DNA of 64,000 nt from Microbacterium marinilacus (GTDB taxonomy: Bacteria > Actinomycetota > Actinomycetes > Actinomycetales > Microbacteriaceae), in contig NZ_JAIJZW010000001.1 in the NCBI RefSeq assembly GCF_019753765.1, positions 105,127 through 169,126 on the forward strand, read 5' to 3'. Below are positions 7,821 to 17,738 of this stretch, piece after piece (the first letter of the stretch is position 1; each line of letters opens with the position of its first letter). The position numbers and the translations under genes were made by a program. The notes under the pieces were generated by a model, which did not search any database, was not told the origin of the DNA, and saw only the letters and a program-made list of their open reading frames with translations.

Positions 7821-8821
7821 AGCGACTCGCCATCCACGGCAAGGAGGACGTCCGCTGGGAGGACGCCGCCCTGCCCGAGCCCGCCCAGGGCGAGGTGCGG
7901 CTCCGGGTCCGCTACGTCGGCATCTGCGGCTCGGACCTGCACTACTACTTCCACGGCGCGAACGGGGAGTACACGATCAGGGAGCCGCTGACCCCCGGGC
8001 ACGAGCTCTCGGCGGTGGTCGACCTCGATCCGTCCGGACGCCTCCCCGAGGGCACGCCCGTCACGGTCCACCCCGCGCGCTACGGCGCGGAGACGCCCGG
8101 ACGTCCGCTGCCGCCGCAGCTGCGCCCCGGCGGCGACTACCTCGGCAGCGCGGCCGTCCTGCCTCATCGGCAGGGAGGCGCATCGGAGTACCTCCTCGTC
8201 GACGAGGGGATGATCCGGGTGCTGCCCGACGGTCTGCCGCTGGAGCGCGCGGCGCTGGCGGAGCCGTTGGCCGTCGCGCTGCACGCCGTCTCCCTCGCCG
8301 GCGCCGTCGCGGGCAAGCGCGTGCTGGTGACCGGGGCGGGACCGGTCGGCCTGCTGGTCATCGCGGCCGTCGCCGACGCCGGCGCCGAGACGATCGCCGC
8401 CAGCGACGTGCGGGAGGAGGCCCTCGAGCGCGCCGCGCGGCTCGGCGCGACCGAACTGACGGTCGCCGGACGGGACGCGATCGACGACGAGTCGTACGAC
8501 GTGGTGCTCGAGTGCTCCGGCGCCCCCGTCGCCCTCACCCAGGCCGTGCGAGCGGTCCGGCGCGCCGGCACCGTCGTGCAGGTCGGCATGTTGCCGAACG
8601 CCGCCGTCGAGGTCAACCTGGCTCCGATGCTCGCCAAGGAGCTCACCCTTCGTGGCGCCTTCCGCTTCTCGACCGAGATCGACGACGCGATCTCGCTGCT
8701 GACCGCCTCGGACCGCCTCGACACGGTCGTCACGCACGTCCTCCCCGCCGCGCAAGCGGCGGAGGCGTTCGCGATCGCTCGCGACTCGGGCGTCTCGTCC
8801 AAGGTGCTCCTCGCCTTCTGA
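7817..8821 (+). CDS. Zinc-dependent alcohol dehydrogenase, L-idonate/L-gulonate 5-dehydrogenase-like
   Basis: 334 residues in the medium-chain dehydrogenase fold. The catalytic zinc ligands are in place: GICGSDLHYYF (Cys near 38) and PGHE (His-Glu near 63). The Rossmann motif is TGAGPVGLL. The C-terminal match RGAFRFSTEIDDAISLL and VQVGML are typical of IdnD/RspB. Odd: the structural-zinc lobe, normally four closely spaced cysteines, reads HPARYGAETPGRPLPPQLRP and has none. In the gulonate pathway such enzymes oxidise L-gulonate to D-fructuronate, which would feed the uxuB product. The ATG overlaps the upstream stop, so the two are translationally coupled. Confidence 0.82.
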   Translation: MKRLAIHGKEDVRWEDAALPEPAQGEVRLRVRYVGICGSDLHYYFHGANGEYTIREPLTPGHELSAVVDLDPSGRLPEGTPVTVHPARYGAETPGRPLPPQLRPGGDYLGSAAVLPHRQGGASEYLLVDEGMIRVLPDGLPLERAALAEPLAVALHAVSLAGAVAGKRVLVTGAGPVGLLVIAAVADAGAETIAASDVREEALERAARLGATELTVAGRDAIDDESYDVVLECSGAPVALTQAVRAVRRAGTVVQVGMLPNAAVEVNLAPMLAKELTLRGAFRFSTEIDDAISLLTASDRLDTVVTHVLPAAQAAEAFAIARDSGVSSKVLLAF

Positions 8822-8913
8822 GGCGCCGCCGACGCGACACCCGCCCACCCACAGACCGACACACACGACCCCGGGCCACCCGCCCGACGCATGCGGTGCA
8901 AAGGAGTATCCGA

Positions 8914-10308
8914 ATGTCAGATGCACAGAGTGTGGCGACGCCGCACGACGATCCCACGACCAAGCGATCGGTGCGCGACCTCGTCAGGGCCGCGATCTCC
9001 GGATGGCTCGGCACGGCGCTGGAGTTCATGGACTACCAGCTGTACTCGCTGGCGGCGGCGCTCGTGTTCGCCGAGCTGTTCTTCTCGGACGAGGACCCGG
9101 CGATGGCCGTGGTGGCTGCGATGGCCACCTACGGCGTCGGCTACGTCGCCCGTCCGCTCGGGGCGTTCTTCTTCGCCCGCCTCGGCGACAAGAAGGGCCG
9201 CACGAAGGTGCTGTTCTACACGATTCTGCTCATGGGGCTGGCGACGACGCTGATCGGCGTGCTGCCGACGTACTCGCAGGTCGGGCTGCTCGCGCCGATC
9301 CTCCTGGTGCTGCTGCGCATCGCGCAGGGCTTCGGCGCGGGAGCCGAGATCTCCGGCGCCGGCGTCATGCTCGCCGAGTACGCCCCCGCCAAGCGTCGCG
9401 GCATCATCGCCTCCCTCGTCGCGCTCGGCACCAACTGCGGCACCCTGCTCGCCTCGGCGATCTGGGCGATCCTGCTGGTCGCGTTCAACGAGCAGGAGGT
9501 CATCGACTGGGCCTGGCGGATCCCGTTCATCGGCAGCGCGGTCATCATGCTGTTCGCGGTCTGGGTGCGCTTCAACCTGAAGGAGAGCCCGGTCTTCGAG
9601 GAGCGGGACGACGTCGTCGACGGGCAGGCGCTGTCGCGGGACGAGACCATCAAGCTCGCGACGGAGACCGGCGACATCCGCACGCTCGAGGCGATGAACC
9701 GCAAGCCCGTCAAGGCCTTCGTCATCGCCCTGCTGCTGCGCTTCGGGCAGGCCGGCAACTCCGGCATGATCCAGACCTACCTGATCAGCTACATCACCGT
9801 CGTGCTGCTGCTCGACCGCTCGATCGGCGTCAACGCCGTGATCGTCTCGTCCCTCGTCGCCTTCATCACGGTGCCGCTGTCCGGCTGGCTCGGAGACCGC
9901 TTCGGCCGCAAGCGCATGTACACGATCTGGGCGATCGTCGCCCTCATCGTGATCGTGCCGACGATGCTCATGATCGCGAGCAAGGACACCGTGCAGGTCT
10001 TCGTCGGCTACGTGGTGCTGCACAACCTCGCCGTGATGAGCTTCGCGTCGCTCGAGAACCTCACCCTCCCCGAGCTGTTCGGTGCGCGCAACCGCTACAC
10101 GTACACGGCCATGGCCCGCGAGATCGCGGCGATCGCCGCGACCGGCGCCGGCCCCGTGATCGCCGCCGCCTGGGTGTCCGCGGTCACCGGGTCGTTCGTC
10201 CCCATCGTGGTGATGCTCGTCTTCTTCACGCTGTGCGCGCTCGTCGCCGCGATCTGGATGCCCGAGGTCGCCGGCCGCGACCTGACCGACCCGCGCGACG
10301 CGATCTGA
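8914..10308 (+). CDS. MFS transporter, metabolite:H+ symporter (MHS) family
   Basis: 464 residues, 12 predicted membrane helices. The first helix [20 protein letters not shown] and the loop [10 protein letters not shown] after helix 2 are MHS signatures. A second basic loop [10 protein letters not shown] lies after helix 8. MHS proteins import small organic acids such as citrate, ketoglutarate or proline with protons. Its place between the two dehydrogenases and ManD makes a sugar acid (gulonate, idonate or glucuronate) the likely cargo. The start ATG has a strong AAGGAG seven bases upstream. Confidence 0.87.
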   Translation: MSDAQSVATPHDDPTTKRSVRDLVRAAISGWLGTALEFMDYQLYSLAAALVFAELFFSDEDPAMAVVAAMATYGVGYVARPLGAFFFARLGDKKGRTKVLFYTILLMGLATTLIGVLPTYSQVGLLAPILLVLLRIAQGFGAGAEISGAGVMLAEYAPAKRRGIIASLVALGTNCGTLLASAIWAILLVAFNEQEVIDWAWRIPFIGSAVIMLFAVWVRFNLKESPVFEERDDVVDGQALSRDETIKLATETGDIRTLEAMNRKPVKAFVIALLLRFGQAGNSGMIQTYLISYITVVLLLDRSIGVNAVIVSSLVAFITVPLSGWLGDRFGRKRMYTIWAIVALIVIVPTMLMIASKDTVQVFVGYVVLHNLAVMSFASLENLTLPELFGARNRYTYTAMAREIAAIAATGAGPVIAAAWVSAVTGSFVPIVVMLVFFTLCALVAAIWMPEVAGRDLTDPRDAI

Positions 10309-10345
10309 CCCGCGACCGCACACACCGACGAGGAGAGGAAACCCA

Positions 10346-11587
10346 GTGAGCATCGAACGAGCCGACGTGATCGTCACCAGCCCCGGCAGGAACTTCGTCA
10401 CGCTGAAGATCACCACGAGCGACGGCCTCGTCGGCTGGGGCGACGCGACCCTCAACGGCAGGGAGCTGTCGGTCGCGTCCTACCTGAGCGACCACGTCGC
10501 CTCGACGCTGGTCGGACGCGACGAGGACCGCATCGAGGACACCTGGCAGTACCTGTACCGCGGTCCCTACTGGCGCCGCGGGCCGGTGACGATGGCGGCG
10601 ATCGCCGCCGTCGACATGGCGTTGTGGGACATCAAGGCGAAGAAGGCCGGCGTGCCGCTCTACCAGCTGCTCGGCGGCGCGAGCCGCTCGGGCGTCCGCG
10701 TCTACGCCCACGCGTCCGGCACCGACTACGAGGCGCTGGCGAACGCGATCACCGGCTACCGGGAGCTCGGCTTCACGGCCGTGCGGGTGCAGACCGGTGT
10801 GCCGGGTCTCGGTCAGATCTACGGCGTGTCGTCCTCCGGCCCCGGCGTGCGGTACGACTACGAGCCGGCCAAGCGCAGCCTGGATGGGAGCGCCGCGGTC
10901 CGGCCGACGGAGGAGACGTGGGACACCCGCAGCTACCTCTCGCACATGCCGGGGGTGTTCTCCCGCATCCGCGAGGACTTCGGCACCGATCTGCGCATCC
11001 TCCATGACGGGCATCACCGTATATCGCCCATCGAGGCGGCGCGCTTCGCGAAGGACATCGAGCCGTACGATCTGTTCTGGTTGGAGGACTGCACGCCGGG
11101 CGAGGACCAGACCGCGCTGCGGCTGGTCCGTCAGCACTCGACGACCCCGCTGGCGATCGGCGAGGTCTTCAACACGGTGTACGACTACCAGACCCTCATC
11201 ACCGAGCGGCTGATCGACTACGTCCGTTCGGCCGTCACGCACACCGGCGGCATCACGGCGATGCGCAAGCTGCTCGACTTCGCGGCCATCTACGGCATCC
11301 GGTCGGGCATCCACGGCCCGACCGACATCTCGCCGGTCGGCATGGCCGCCGCGCTCCACCTCGACCTCGCGATCCACAACTTCGGCATCCAGGAGTACAT
11401 GCCGCACAACAAGGACACGCTCGAGGTGTTCCGCACCTCCTACACGCTCGAGGACGGGTTCCTCCATCCCGGCGAGACGCCGGGCCTCGGCGTCGAGCTG
11501 GACGAGGAGGCGGCATCGGCGTTCGAGTACACGAAGGCGTACCTGCCGGTGAACCGCCTCACGGACGGGACCGTGCACGACTGGTGA
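10346..11587 (+). CDS. manD: ManD/RspA family dehydratase (D-mannonate dehydratase, enolase superfamily)
   Basis: 413 residues, the length of ManD. Conserved blocks are [15 protein letters not shown] at the N-terminus, [20 protein letters not shown] near residue 73, and metal ligands in LHDGHHR, FWLEDC and AIGEVF. The C-terminal VHDW is typical. ManD removes water from D-mannonate to give 2-keto-3-deoxy-D-gluconate. Some relatives have very low activity and serve gulonate or idonate pathways. The HGPTD segment carries Pro at a position that, from memory, separates low- from high-activity members, so the enzyme class needs an alignment. It is last in the operon. Confidence 0.88.
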   Translation: MSIERADVIVTSPGRNFVTLKITTSDGLVGWGDATLNGRELSVASYLSDHVASTLVGRDEDRIEDTWQYLYRGPYWRRGPVTMAAIAAVDMALWDIKAKKAGVPLYQLLGGASRSGVRVYAHASGTDYEALANAITGYRELGFTAVRVQTGVPGLGQIYGVSSSGPGVRYDYEPAKRSLDGSAAVRPTEETWDTRSYLSHMPGVFSRIREDFGTDLRILHDGHHRISPIEAARFAKDIEPYDLFWLEDCTPGEDQTALRLVRQHSTTPLAIGEVFNTVYDYQTLITERLIDYVRSAVTHTGGITAMRKLLDFAAIYGIRSGIHGPTDISPVGMAAALHLDLAIHNFGIQEYMPHNKDTLEVFRTSYTLEDGFLHPGETPGLGVELDEEAASAFEYTKAYLPVNRLTDGTVHDW

Positions 11588-11601
11588 CGCGACCGCGGTC
11601 A

Positions 11602-11607
11602 TAGGGT
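11602..11607 (+). promoter_or_regulatory. -10 box TAGGGT of a leaderless promoter
   Basis: TAGGGT ends six bases before the ATG at 11614. The gene therefore probably has its own promoter and is not part of the manD operon. Confidence 0.55.
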
Positions 11608-11613
11608 GGGGGC

Positions 11614-12114
11614 ATGCCGCCCGGGACGACTCGCCTCGCGCAGTTCCCCGCCGACGCTCGGGCCGTCGCCCGTCTGCTGGAGGACTACCTCCGGCAGACC
11701 GAGCGTGAGAAGGCCGAGCACGGTCTGGCGCCGGGCGGCGCCGGGCGTCTCCCGCCCCGGTACCAGGCCGAGGTGGACGACCCGGCGACGGCCTTCGCCG
11801 ATGCCGTCGTGGTGGTCGCCGAGGCGGCGGGATCGGTCGCCGGCGTCGCGGTGCTGATGGAGCCATGCGGTGACGCGGTGGCCGCGGAGATCAAGCGACT
11901 GTGGGTCGACCCGGCGTTCCGGCGTGCGGGCATCGGGCGACTGCTGCTGCAGGAATGCGTCGATCGCGCGGCCGGGGTCGTCCGGCTCTCGGTGTGGGAC
12001 TGGCGGACGCCTGCGGTCCGGGCGTACGAGGGCCTCGGATTCGTCCAGGTGCCTTCCTGGGAGTCGCGGGAGCGGCTGATCTGCATGGAGAGGACGGCCC
12101 CGCCGGAGGGCTGA
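11614..12114 (+). CDS. GNAT family N-acetyltransferase
   Basis: 166 residues. The acetyl-CoA binding core is AEIKRLWVDPAFRRAGIGRL (residues about 90-109; the R-R-A-G-I-G pyrophosphate loop), followed by LSVWDWRTPAVRAYEGLGF, the usual end of the fold. The acceptor substrate cannot be told. It ends 17 bp from the convergent sigma gene. Confidence 0.85.
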   Translation: MPPGTTRLAQFPADARAVARLLEDYLRQTEREKAEHGLAPGGAGRLPPRYQAEVDDPATAFADAVVVVAEAAGSVAGVAVLMEPCGDAVAAEIKRLWVDPAFRRAGIGRLLLQECVDRAAGVVRLSVWDWRTPAVRAYEGLGFVQVPSWESRERLICMERTAPPEG

Positions 12115-12131
12115 GACGCGGGTGCCGAACG

Positions 12132-12725
12132 TCATCCGTGCAGCCGACGGACGAGGCTCGCCCGCGCGTCGGCGAGATGACGACGGACCGTCGCCGCCGG
12201 CATCCCCAGCTGCTCGGCGATCTCCTCCTCCCCACAACCGCCGAGCTCGTGGAGCGCCCAGCATGCGCGTTGGGCGGGGAACAGCCGCGACAGCGCCGCG
12301 CGCATGTCGGCCACGCCCGCCGGGGCCGGTGCATCTCCGCGCGGGGGAGCAGGGGGCGTGGGCGCCGCGGCCGGCTCGCCGACCTCGGCTCCGGCGGGCT
12401 CCACCCGCCAGCCCGCCGTCGCCTCGAGGCCGACGATCCGCAGGAGCCAGGCCTCGAACGCGGCAGGATCGTCCAGACCGGGCATCCCGCGCCAGGCCGA
12501 GACGAACGCGGCGCGCACGGTGGTGTCCACGTCGTCCGGCCGGGGCACGATCCACCTCGCATAGGCCCTCGCCGCCGGCGTGTACCGCCGGATCAGCACG
12601 GCGAACGCCTGTCGGTCGCCGTCGGCGGCGCGGGCGGCGACGAGCCGGTCGGGGGCGCCCTCGAGCGCGCGCTCCGCGCGCGAGGACGGCCCGTCACCCG
12701 CCACGACGCGCTGCGCGCCCCTCAC
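12132..12725 (-). CDS. Small ECF-like RNA polymerase sigma factor
   Basis: About 197 residues from a GTG at 12725. The frame stays open further upstream, but that part overlaps the adhesin gene and is a shadow. Region 2 is weak (FAVLIRRYTPAARAYARWIV). Region 4 is clear near the C-terminus (ACWALHELGGCGEEEIAEQL then MPAATVRRHLADARASL, a sigma-type helix-turn-helix). The two are separated by a Pro/Ala-rich linker. It starts 19 bp after the stop of the surface adhesin on the same strand, so it is probably co-transcribed with it. No anti-sigma gene adjoins it. Start choice is uncertain. Confidence 0.72.
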   Translation of the reverse strand: MRGAQRVVAGDGPSSRAERALEGAPDRLVAARAADGDRQAFAVLIRRYTPAARAYARWIVPRPDDVDTTVRAAFVSAWRGMPGLDDPAAFEAWLLRIVGLEATAGWRVEPAGAEVGEPAAAPTPPAPPRGDAPAPAGVADMRAALSRLFPAQRACWALHELGGCGEEEIAEQLGMPAATVRRHLADARASLVRRLHG

Positions 12726-12744
12726 GACGCCGGCCGCCGTCCGG

Positions 12745-15700
12745 TCATCGCTGCCGTCGCCGCCCGTCCACCCGGTGCCGGGAGACCAGCAGCATGGAGC
12801 CTCCGGCGCCGGCGAGGACGAGCGCGGCGAGCACGCCTGCCGTGAGCGCCGGGACGTCGCTGCCCGTCGCCGCGAGATGGCTGCCGGCGTCCCCGGATGC
12901 GTCCGGATCCCCGCCCGGCACGATGTCGGTGGAGGGGGTGCCGGGCGCGTCCGGCGTACCGGGGGCTCCCGGCTGACCGGGCTCGGCGGGGTCGTCCGGC
13001 TCAGCGGGCGTGCCGGGGTCGCCGGGCTCAGCGGGTGTGCCGGGGTCGCCGGGCTCGCCGGGTGTGCCGGGGTCGCCGGGTTCTCCCGGTTCCCCGGGTG
13101 TGCCGGGCTCGCCGGGCTCGCCGGGCTCACCAGGGTCTCCCGGCTCTCCGGGCTGGCCCGGTTCTCCGGGCTCGCCGGGCTCGCCCGGCTCGTCCGTCAG
13201 CGGGGTGTTGACGACGGACGCCGCCAGTTCCGCGTGGGTCGCGCCCGCGGTGAGCGCAGGAAACGAGAACGTCTCGGCCGTCCGGGCGAACCCCTCGGGC
13301 GCCGTCGTCTCGCGCACCGTGTACTCGGCCCACTCCAGCCCCGCCACCCGCAGCGCTCCCGGCGCGGGGTCGTCGTCCGCGCCGTCGTAGCCGGGTTCGC
13401 CGGTGTCGTCCGCGACCGTCATCGCGTATCCCTCGCCGTTCGTCAGAAGCCAGACAGAGCCGGCCAGGGCGCGCCCGTCGGCGTCCGTCTTCCGCCAGGC
13501 GACGGTGCCGGCCACGCGCTCGTTGACGATGTGCCCGAGGTCGATCGCCAGGGCGTCGCCGGAGACGGTGAAGGCGAGCGGCTCCGCCAGGACGGTGTGC
13601 CCGACGGGGGGAGCGGTCTCGGTCAGCAGGTAGTCGCCCCAGGCGAGCCCGTCGACGGTCCAGACGCCGTCGTCCGCCCGGTCGGCGTCGGTCACGGTGA
13701 CCGGCGCCGTGCCGTCGGGTCCCGTCAGCTCCCACCGCGATCCGTCGAGCCGCGCTCCGTCGCCGTCGACCTTCGACCAGCTGACCCTCCCGTCCAGGCG
13801 CTCGTCGGCGAGGGCCGCGGCGATCTCGACGTCCCGCTGCGCCGCGGTGACCTCGAACTCCACCGGTTCGGGCAGGAGACCGTACCCGTCGGGGGCGGCG
13901 GCCTCGGCCAGCGAGTAGGCGCCCCACGCGAGGCCCGTCACCCGAATGGCTCCCGGTTCCGGGTCGGCGTCGTTGACGCGGTCGTCGACCACGGTGACGT
14001 CTCCCGCCGGCCCGGTCAGCGTCCAGGAGGTGCCGCCCAGCGGCTCCGACGTCGCGGCGTCGACCTTCCGCCACGAGACGCTGCCCGGCTCCGCGACGTT
14101 CACGATCGCGCCGAGGTCGACCTCCGTCGCGGCGCCTCCGATGCGCACCGCCCGCGGCGTGGCGTCCCGCACGTGCCCCTCCGGGGCGACAGTCTCCACG
14201 AGCTCGTACTCGCCCCACGCCAGATCGGCGATCGCGAACGACCCGGCGGCCGGATCGGTGTCCGGGCCGTCGTAGCCCGGCGCCCCGTCGTTGTCGTCGA
14301 CGTCGAGCGGCGCTCCGGACGAGGGCGTCAGCGTCCAGACGCTGCCCGCGAGACGGCTGCCGCTCTCGTCCACCTTCGCCCAGGCGAGCCGGCCGGGGAC
14401 CCGTGCGTTCTCGACGTCGCCGAGCGCGATCTGCAGGCGGGCGGCATCGATCGTGAAGACCATCGGCGCCGCCGCCGTGTAGCCGTCGGGCGCCGTCTCG
14501 GAGAGGGTGTACTCGCCCCACGCGAGCCCCTCCACGCTCCACGCGTGCTCTTCGTTGTCACCGAGCGTCCGGGTGTAGCCGTCCGGGCCGGAGAGCTGCC
14601 ACGCGGCGCCGGCCAACGGCTCGCCGTCCTGGTCGACCTTCGCCCACGACACGGCCCCCTCGCGACGCACGTTCCGTACCGCGCCGAGGTCGAGCGTCGC
14701 CGCGCCGTCTCGCAGCGAGAACGTGCGCGGGGGCACCGCCTCGTACCCGGCCGGCGCATGCTCCGTCAGGGTGTAGTCGCCCCAGCCGAGATCGGTGGCG
14801 GTCCAGGCGTGACCGCCGTCGTCCGCGAAGTCGGCCGAGTACCCGTCCGGGCCCGTCAACGTCCAGGACGAGCCGCCCAGCGGCGCGCCGTCCTGATCGA
14901 CCTTCGACCACGACACCGACCCCGGCACGACGGCGAGGGGCAACGAGGCGGTCGCGAGCTCGCGGAGGGCCAGCTCGTCCACGGCGAAGTCGCCGCCGTA
15001 CCCCGTCTCGCTCGCGTTGCGCAGGGTCATCGTCACCGAACCGCTCGGATCCGCGCGGAAGACGCTGGTCGCCTCGGTCCACATGCCGTACCCGGCGGTG
15101 TTGAGGCAGCCGTCCTGCGCCGGCATCTCCTGGGACGTGCCGATCGCCTCCTCGCCGATGAAGAAGCCGATCCTGACGGGATTGCGGCCGTCCGACACGG
15201 CGGCGAGGTTGGCGCTGTATCCGGAGAAGGAGTAGAACCGCCCCGGTGTCAGCCCCGACACGGTGGTCTGCAGCACGACGGGCTGCTCCTGCGCTCCGTT
15301 GACGACGAGGAGCTTGCCGGCGTCCTGGGGCTCCGGCACCCGGAAGGTCGGCTGCGCGTTGCCGGTGCCGGTTCCCGAGAAGTCCGGGCCCCCGTCCGCA
15401 CCGGTGGAGCCGGCGCACACCGTGCTCGTGGCGACGTCAAGCGGCCTCGTCGTGCTGCGCAGGTCGGCCCACCTGTTGTTGTAGTGACGGCTGGGACCGT
15501 GGATGTCTCCCGTCGGCCAGATCGAGTACTGGCCGTCGCACGGGCTGTACTGCGGGTTCCAGCAGCGCTGGCCCGGAGCGCCGACGAGCGTTCGCGGATC
15601 GTGGAAGGCGTAGCCCGTGTTCGAGGCGGGCAGCTGCGGCGCGGGCGTCCCGATGAAGTCGAAGGTGCCTCCGTCGAAGTCGGTCACGAGGTTCGGCCCG

Positions 15701-16128
15701 CGCGTCTCCCGCGCGACGGACAGCGTCGGTCCCGCGCCGACGAAGTCGGCCGGTGCGACGATCCGCACGCCCGACGCGGCCTGCGCGCGGGGCACCTTGT
15801 AGATGACCGGATCCGTGGAGATCGGATCGACGCCCGCGACCGTCCAGTCGGCCGGCACCCCGTAGAGCAGATACGAGTCGAAGGACGTTCCGGACGCGTT
15901 CGCGTCGCGCACGGTCGCGACGAAGCCATACGGCGAGCCCTTGACGACGTCCGCGGCGTCCGCGGCATCGGCCGGAACGACCTCGAGCACGAGGCCGTCG
16001 GCCCCGGCGGCGGTCGCGGCGGTGGCTGCCGGAGCGGACAGGTGGACGAGGACTCCTCCGAGCAGGAGGGCGACCAGGATCGACGAGATCAGCCGGAGGG
16101 CGGGTCTCGGAGGCATCGCAGCGCGCAT
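12745..16128 (-). CDS. Large cell-wall-anchored adhesin: prealbumin-like repeats, collagen-like stalk, LAATG sorting signal
   Basis: 1127 residues from the ATG at 16128, which follows GAAGGA. In order: a signal peptide ([20 protein letters not shown]); an N-terminal domain of about 370 residues with Cys and aromatic residues that resembles a ligand-binding head; six SpaA/CnaB-like repeats of about 95 residues from residue 400 to 970, each opening with a W-K-V-D-type strand such as [20 protein letters not shown]; a collagen-like Gly-X-Pro tract; then HLAATGSD, a hydrophobic helix and the basic tail [11 protein letters not shown]. LAxTG is the signal of class E sortases. No sortase gene is in the window. 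Lys and Glu/Asp in the repeats could form isopeptide bonds. Its ligand is unknown. Confidence 0.87.
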   Translation of the reverse strand: MRAAMPPRPALRLISSILVALLLGGVLVHLSAPAATAATAAGADGLVLEVVPADAADAADVVKGSPYGFVATVRDANASGTSFDSYLLYGVPADWTVAGVDPISTDPVIYKVPRAQAASGVRIVAPADFVGAGPTLSVARETRGPNLVTDFDGGTFDFIGTPAPQLPASNTGYAFHDPRTLVGAPGQRCWNPQYSPCDGQYSIWPTGDIHGPSRHYNNRWADLRSTTRPLDVATSTVCAGSTGADGGPDFSGTGTGNAQPTFRVPEPQDAGKLLVVNGAQEQPVVLQTTVSGLTPGRFYSFSGYSANLAAVSDGRNPVRIGFFIGEEAIGTSQEMPAQDGCLNTAGYGMWTEATSVFRADPSGSVTMTLRNASETGYGGDFAVDELALRELATASLPLAVVPGSVSWSKVDQDGAPLGGSSWTLTGPDGYSADFADDGGHAWTATDLGWGDYTLTEHAPAGYEAVPPRTFSLRDGAATLDLGAVRNVRREGAVSWAKVDQDGEPLAGAAWQLSGPDGYTRTLGDNEEHAWSVEGLAWGEYTLSETAPDGYTAAAPMVFTIDAARLQIALGDVENARVPGRLAWAKVDESGSRLAGSVWTLTPSSGAPLDVDDNDGAPGYDGPDTDPAAGSFAIADLAWGEYELVETVAPEGHVRDATPRAVRIGGAATEVDLGAIVNVAEPGSVSWRKVDAATSEPLGGTSWTLTGPAGDVTVVDDRVNDADPEPGAIRVTGLAWGAYSLAEAAAPDGYGLLPEPVEFEVTAAQRDVEIAAALADERLDGRVSWSKVDGDGARLDGSRWELTGPDGTAPVTVTDADRADDGVWTVDGLAWGDYLLTETAPPVGHTVLAEPLAFTVSGDALAIDLGHIVNERVAGTVAWRKTDADGRALAGSVWLLTNGEGYAMTVADDTGEPGYDGADDDPAPGALRVAGLEWAEYTVRETTAPEGFARTAETFSFPALTAGATHAELAASVVNTPLTDEPGEPGEPGEPGQPGEPGDPGEPGEPGEPGTPGEPGEPGDPGTPGEPGDPGTPAEPGDPGTPAEPDDPAEPGQPGAPGTPDAPGTPSTDIVPGGDPDASGDAGSHLAATGSDVPALTAGVLAALVLAGAGGSMLLVSRHRVDGRRRQR
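12930..13192 (-). repeat. Collagen-like Gly-Glu-Pro / Gly-Asp-Pro tract (coding)
   Basis: About 85 residues of near-perfect Gly-X-Pro triplets, mainly GEP, GDP and GTP, form a stalk just before the sorting signal of the adhesin. The tandem triplets are prone to slippage in whole codons. Confidence 0.9.
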
Positions 16129-16283
16129 GGCAGGTTCCTTCCAGGGCAGGTTCGGGGCGCGACAAACACCGCCGTGTGCGACGGCTCTCCGAACGCGTCC
16201 TCGCGATCGGATCGGGTCGAGCCTGGGCAACCGGTGGTCGGCAACGAAAGTAGGTCGACGGCCGGCCTCCCCGCCACAATCCG

Positions 16284-16312
16284 CGGCGCTATATATTCGG
16301 CGGCGCTATATA
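16284..16312. repeat. Two direct copies of CGGCGCTATATA, 17 bp apart
   Basis: The 12-mer occurs at 16284-16295 and 16301-16312, between the adhesin (minus) and the permease (plus). The TATATA steps are an AT island in very GC-rich DNA. They could be paired operator sites or -10 elements for either gene. The rest of 16129-16414 shows no ORF; TACTTT on the minus strand (16251-16246) is another possible -10 for the adhesin. Confidence 0.6.
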
Positions 16313-16414
16313 CGGCGCGTCCGCCCGCTCTCATCCGCGCGACTCCCGACGCGGTGCGCCGGTCGCGCCGCGGACCAGGGCGCGGGGGCGCTAGCGTGGA
16401 GGGGTGATGACGGC

Positions 16415-17212
16415 ATGATCAACGCTCTGCGCAACCGCGGCTCCCGCGCCATCCTGACCTTCGTCGCGATCGGCCTGCTCTCCGGATTCCTGTCCGGTCT
16501 CTTCGGGGTCGGCGGCGGCACCGTGATCGTGCCGCTGCTGGTGATGCTGGCGGCGTTCGGGCAGAAGCTCGCGTCGGGCACGTCCTCGGCGGCGATCATC
16601 CCGACCGCTGCGGTCGGCGTGATCTCCTATGCGGTGAACGGCGACGTCGACTGGATCGCCGCGCTGCTGCTCGCGGCGGGAGCCGTCGTCGGCGCCCAGA
16701 TCGGCACCCGCCTGCTGCATCGCCTCTCCGAGCCCCTGCTGCGCTGGATCTTCGTCGGCTTCCTCGTCGTGGTGATGATCAGCCTCTTCATCATCGTCCC
16801 GTCGCGCGACGCCGAGCTCGAGCTGACGTTCTGGTCGGCCGTCGCCCTCGTGTTCACCGGGCTCATCACCGGCATCATGTCCGGGCTCATCGGCGTCGGC
16901 GGCGGCATCATCGTCGTGCCGGTGCTGATCCTGCTGTTCGGGGCGAGCGACCTCGTGGCGAAGGGGACGTCGCTGCTGATGATGATCCCGACGACCCTCT
17001 CGGGGACGATCGGGAACATCCGTCACAAGAACGTCGACCTCGCCGCCGGCCTCTGCCTCGGCATCGCCGCGTGCGTCACGACACCGCTCGGCGCCGTCGT
17101 CGCGAACGCCGTCGACCCGCAGGTCGCCAACATCCTCTTCGTGATCTTCCTCGTCGTGCTGACCGTCCAGATGACGCAGCGCGCCATCCGCGCGAGCCGC
17201 CGGGGCGAGTGA
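16415..17212 (+). CDS. TauE/SafE family membrane permease
   Basis: 265 residues, eight or so membrane helices. The family's duplicated motif is visible twice: LLSGFLSGLFGVGGGTVIVP near residue 20 and GLITGIMSGLIGVGGGIIVV near residue 145. Family members move sulfite, sulfoacetate, taurine or other organic anions, usually outward. The neighbours give no hint of the cargo. ATG 16415 is chosen because it starts the first helix region; a TAGCGT box lies about 20 bases upstream. Confidence 0.85.
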   Translation: MINALRNRGSRAILTFVAIGLLSGFLSGLFGVGGGTVIVPLLVMLAAFGQKLASGTSSAAIIPTAAVGVISYAVNGDVDWIAALLLAAGAVVGAQIGTRLLHRLSEPLLRWIFVGFLVVVMISLFIIVPSRDAELELTFWSAVALVFTGLITGIMSGLIGVGGGIIVVPVLILLFGASDLVAKGTSLLMMIPTTLSGTIGNIRHKNVDLAAGLCLGIAACVTTPLGAVVANAVDPQVANILFVIFLVVLTVQMTQRAIRASRRGE

Positions 17213-17252
17213 CCCCGACGGCCCGCAGGAGGGCGCGGACCGAGGCGTCGGC

Positions 17253-17738
17253 TCAGGCCTGCAGCGCCTGGACGAAGGCGCGCACGTGCTCGCCGAGGCG
17301 CCGGATCCGCTCGTCGCGGGCGGCCTCCCGATCGAACCCCTCGTAGGCCAGCGGGGGCAGGCGCCGCACCACGGCCGAGCAGCCGAAGTTCGCGCACACG
17401 AGGGTGCCGATCGTGTCGCCCTTGCGTCCCGCGGGGCCCGCCTTGCGGGCGGAGAAGAACTGCACGTCGTTGCTGAGGGTCACGTCGTCGCACCATGAGC
17501 ACTGCGCGCGGGCGATGACGCGTTGCTCCGCCTGCTGCAGAAGCACGCCGGCCGGCCCCGACTCGAGCTCCACGATCGCGTAGGAGCGCCGCGGCAGTCT
17601 CGGGTCGGTCCAGCCGAGGTACTCCAGCCGGTCCCAGGCGAGGTCGGCGAAGCCCGGCGGCAGCGAGAGGTCGGAGGCCTCCTTGCGGCTGGCGTTGAGG
17701 AAGGACGCGCGGATGTCGCGCTCGGTGAGGGGAAGCAT
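17253..17738 (-). CDS. FBP-domain (FusB-like) treble-clef zinc-finger protein, copy 2
   Basis: 161 residues from the ATG at 17738 (a second ATG lies 12 codons upstream). The N-terminus MLPLTERDIRASFLNAS matches the start of copy 1 ([17 protein letters not shown]), which decides the start. Zinc-site cysteines are QCSWCDD and VCANFGCS. Between them is FFSARKAGPAGRKGDTIGT. The role is presumably like copy 1, binding elongation factor G or the ribosome. A TAGACT -10 box on the minus strand at 17943-17938 would give a leader of about 200 bases. The region 17739-18022 shows no other gene. Confidence 0.8.
   Translation of the reverse strand: MLPLTERDIRASFLNASRKEASDLSLPPGFADLAWDRLEYLGWTDPRLPRRSYAIVELESGPAGVLLQQAEQRVIARAQCSWCDDVTLSNDVQFFSARKAGPAGRKGDTIGTLVCANFGCSAVVRRLPPLAYEGFDREAARDERIRRLGEHVRAFVQALQA

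Noticed and set aside
12726..13130. N-terminal extension of the small sigma factor
   Set aside because: The frame stays open only because it overlaps the adhesin gene. It reads as Pro/Ser/Arg low complexity.
12930..13192. Repeat array that could be mistaken for a CRISPR or satellite
   Set aside because: The period is 9 bp and it encodes Gly-X-Pro triplets in frame. There are no spacers.
13127..14542. Long Arg/Gly-rich open frame on the same strand as the adhesin but shifted
   Set aside because: It is a shadow of the repeat-rich adhesin gene in high-GC DNA. It has no start signal and unnatural amino acid use.
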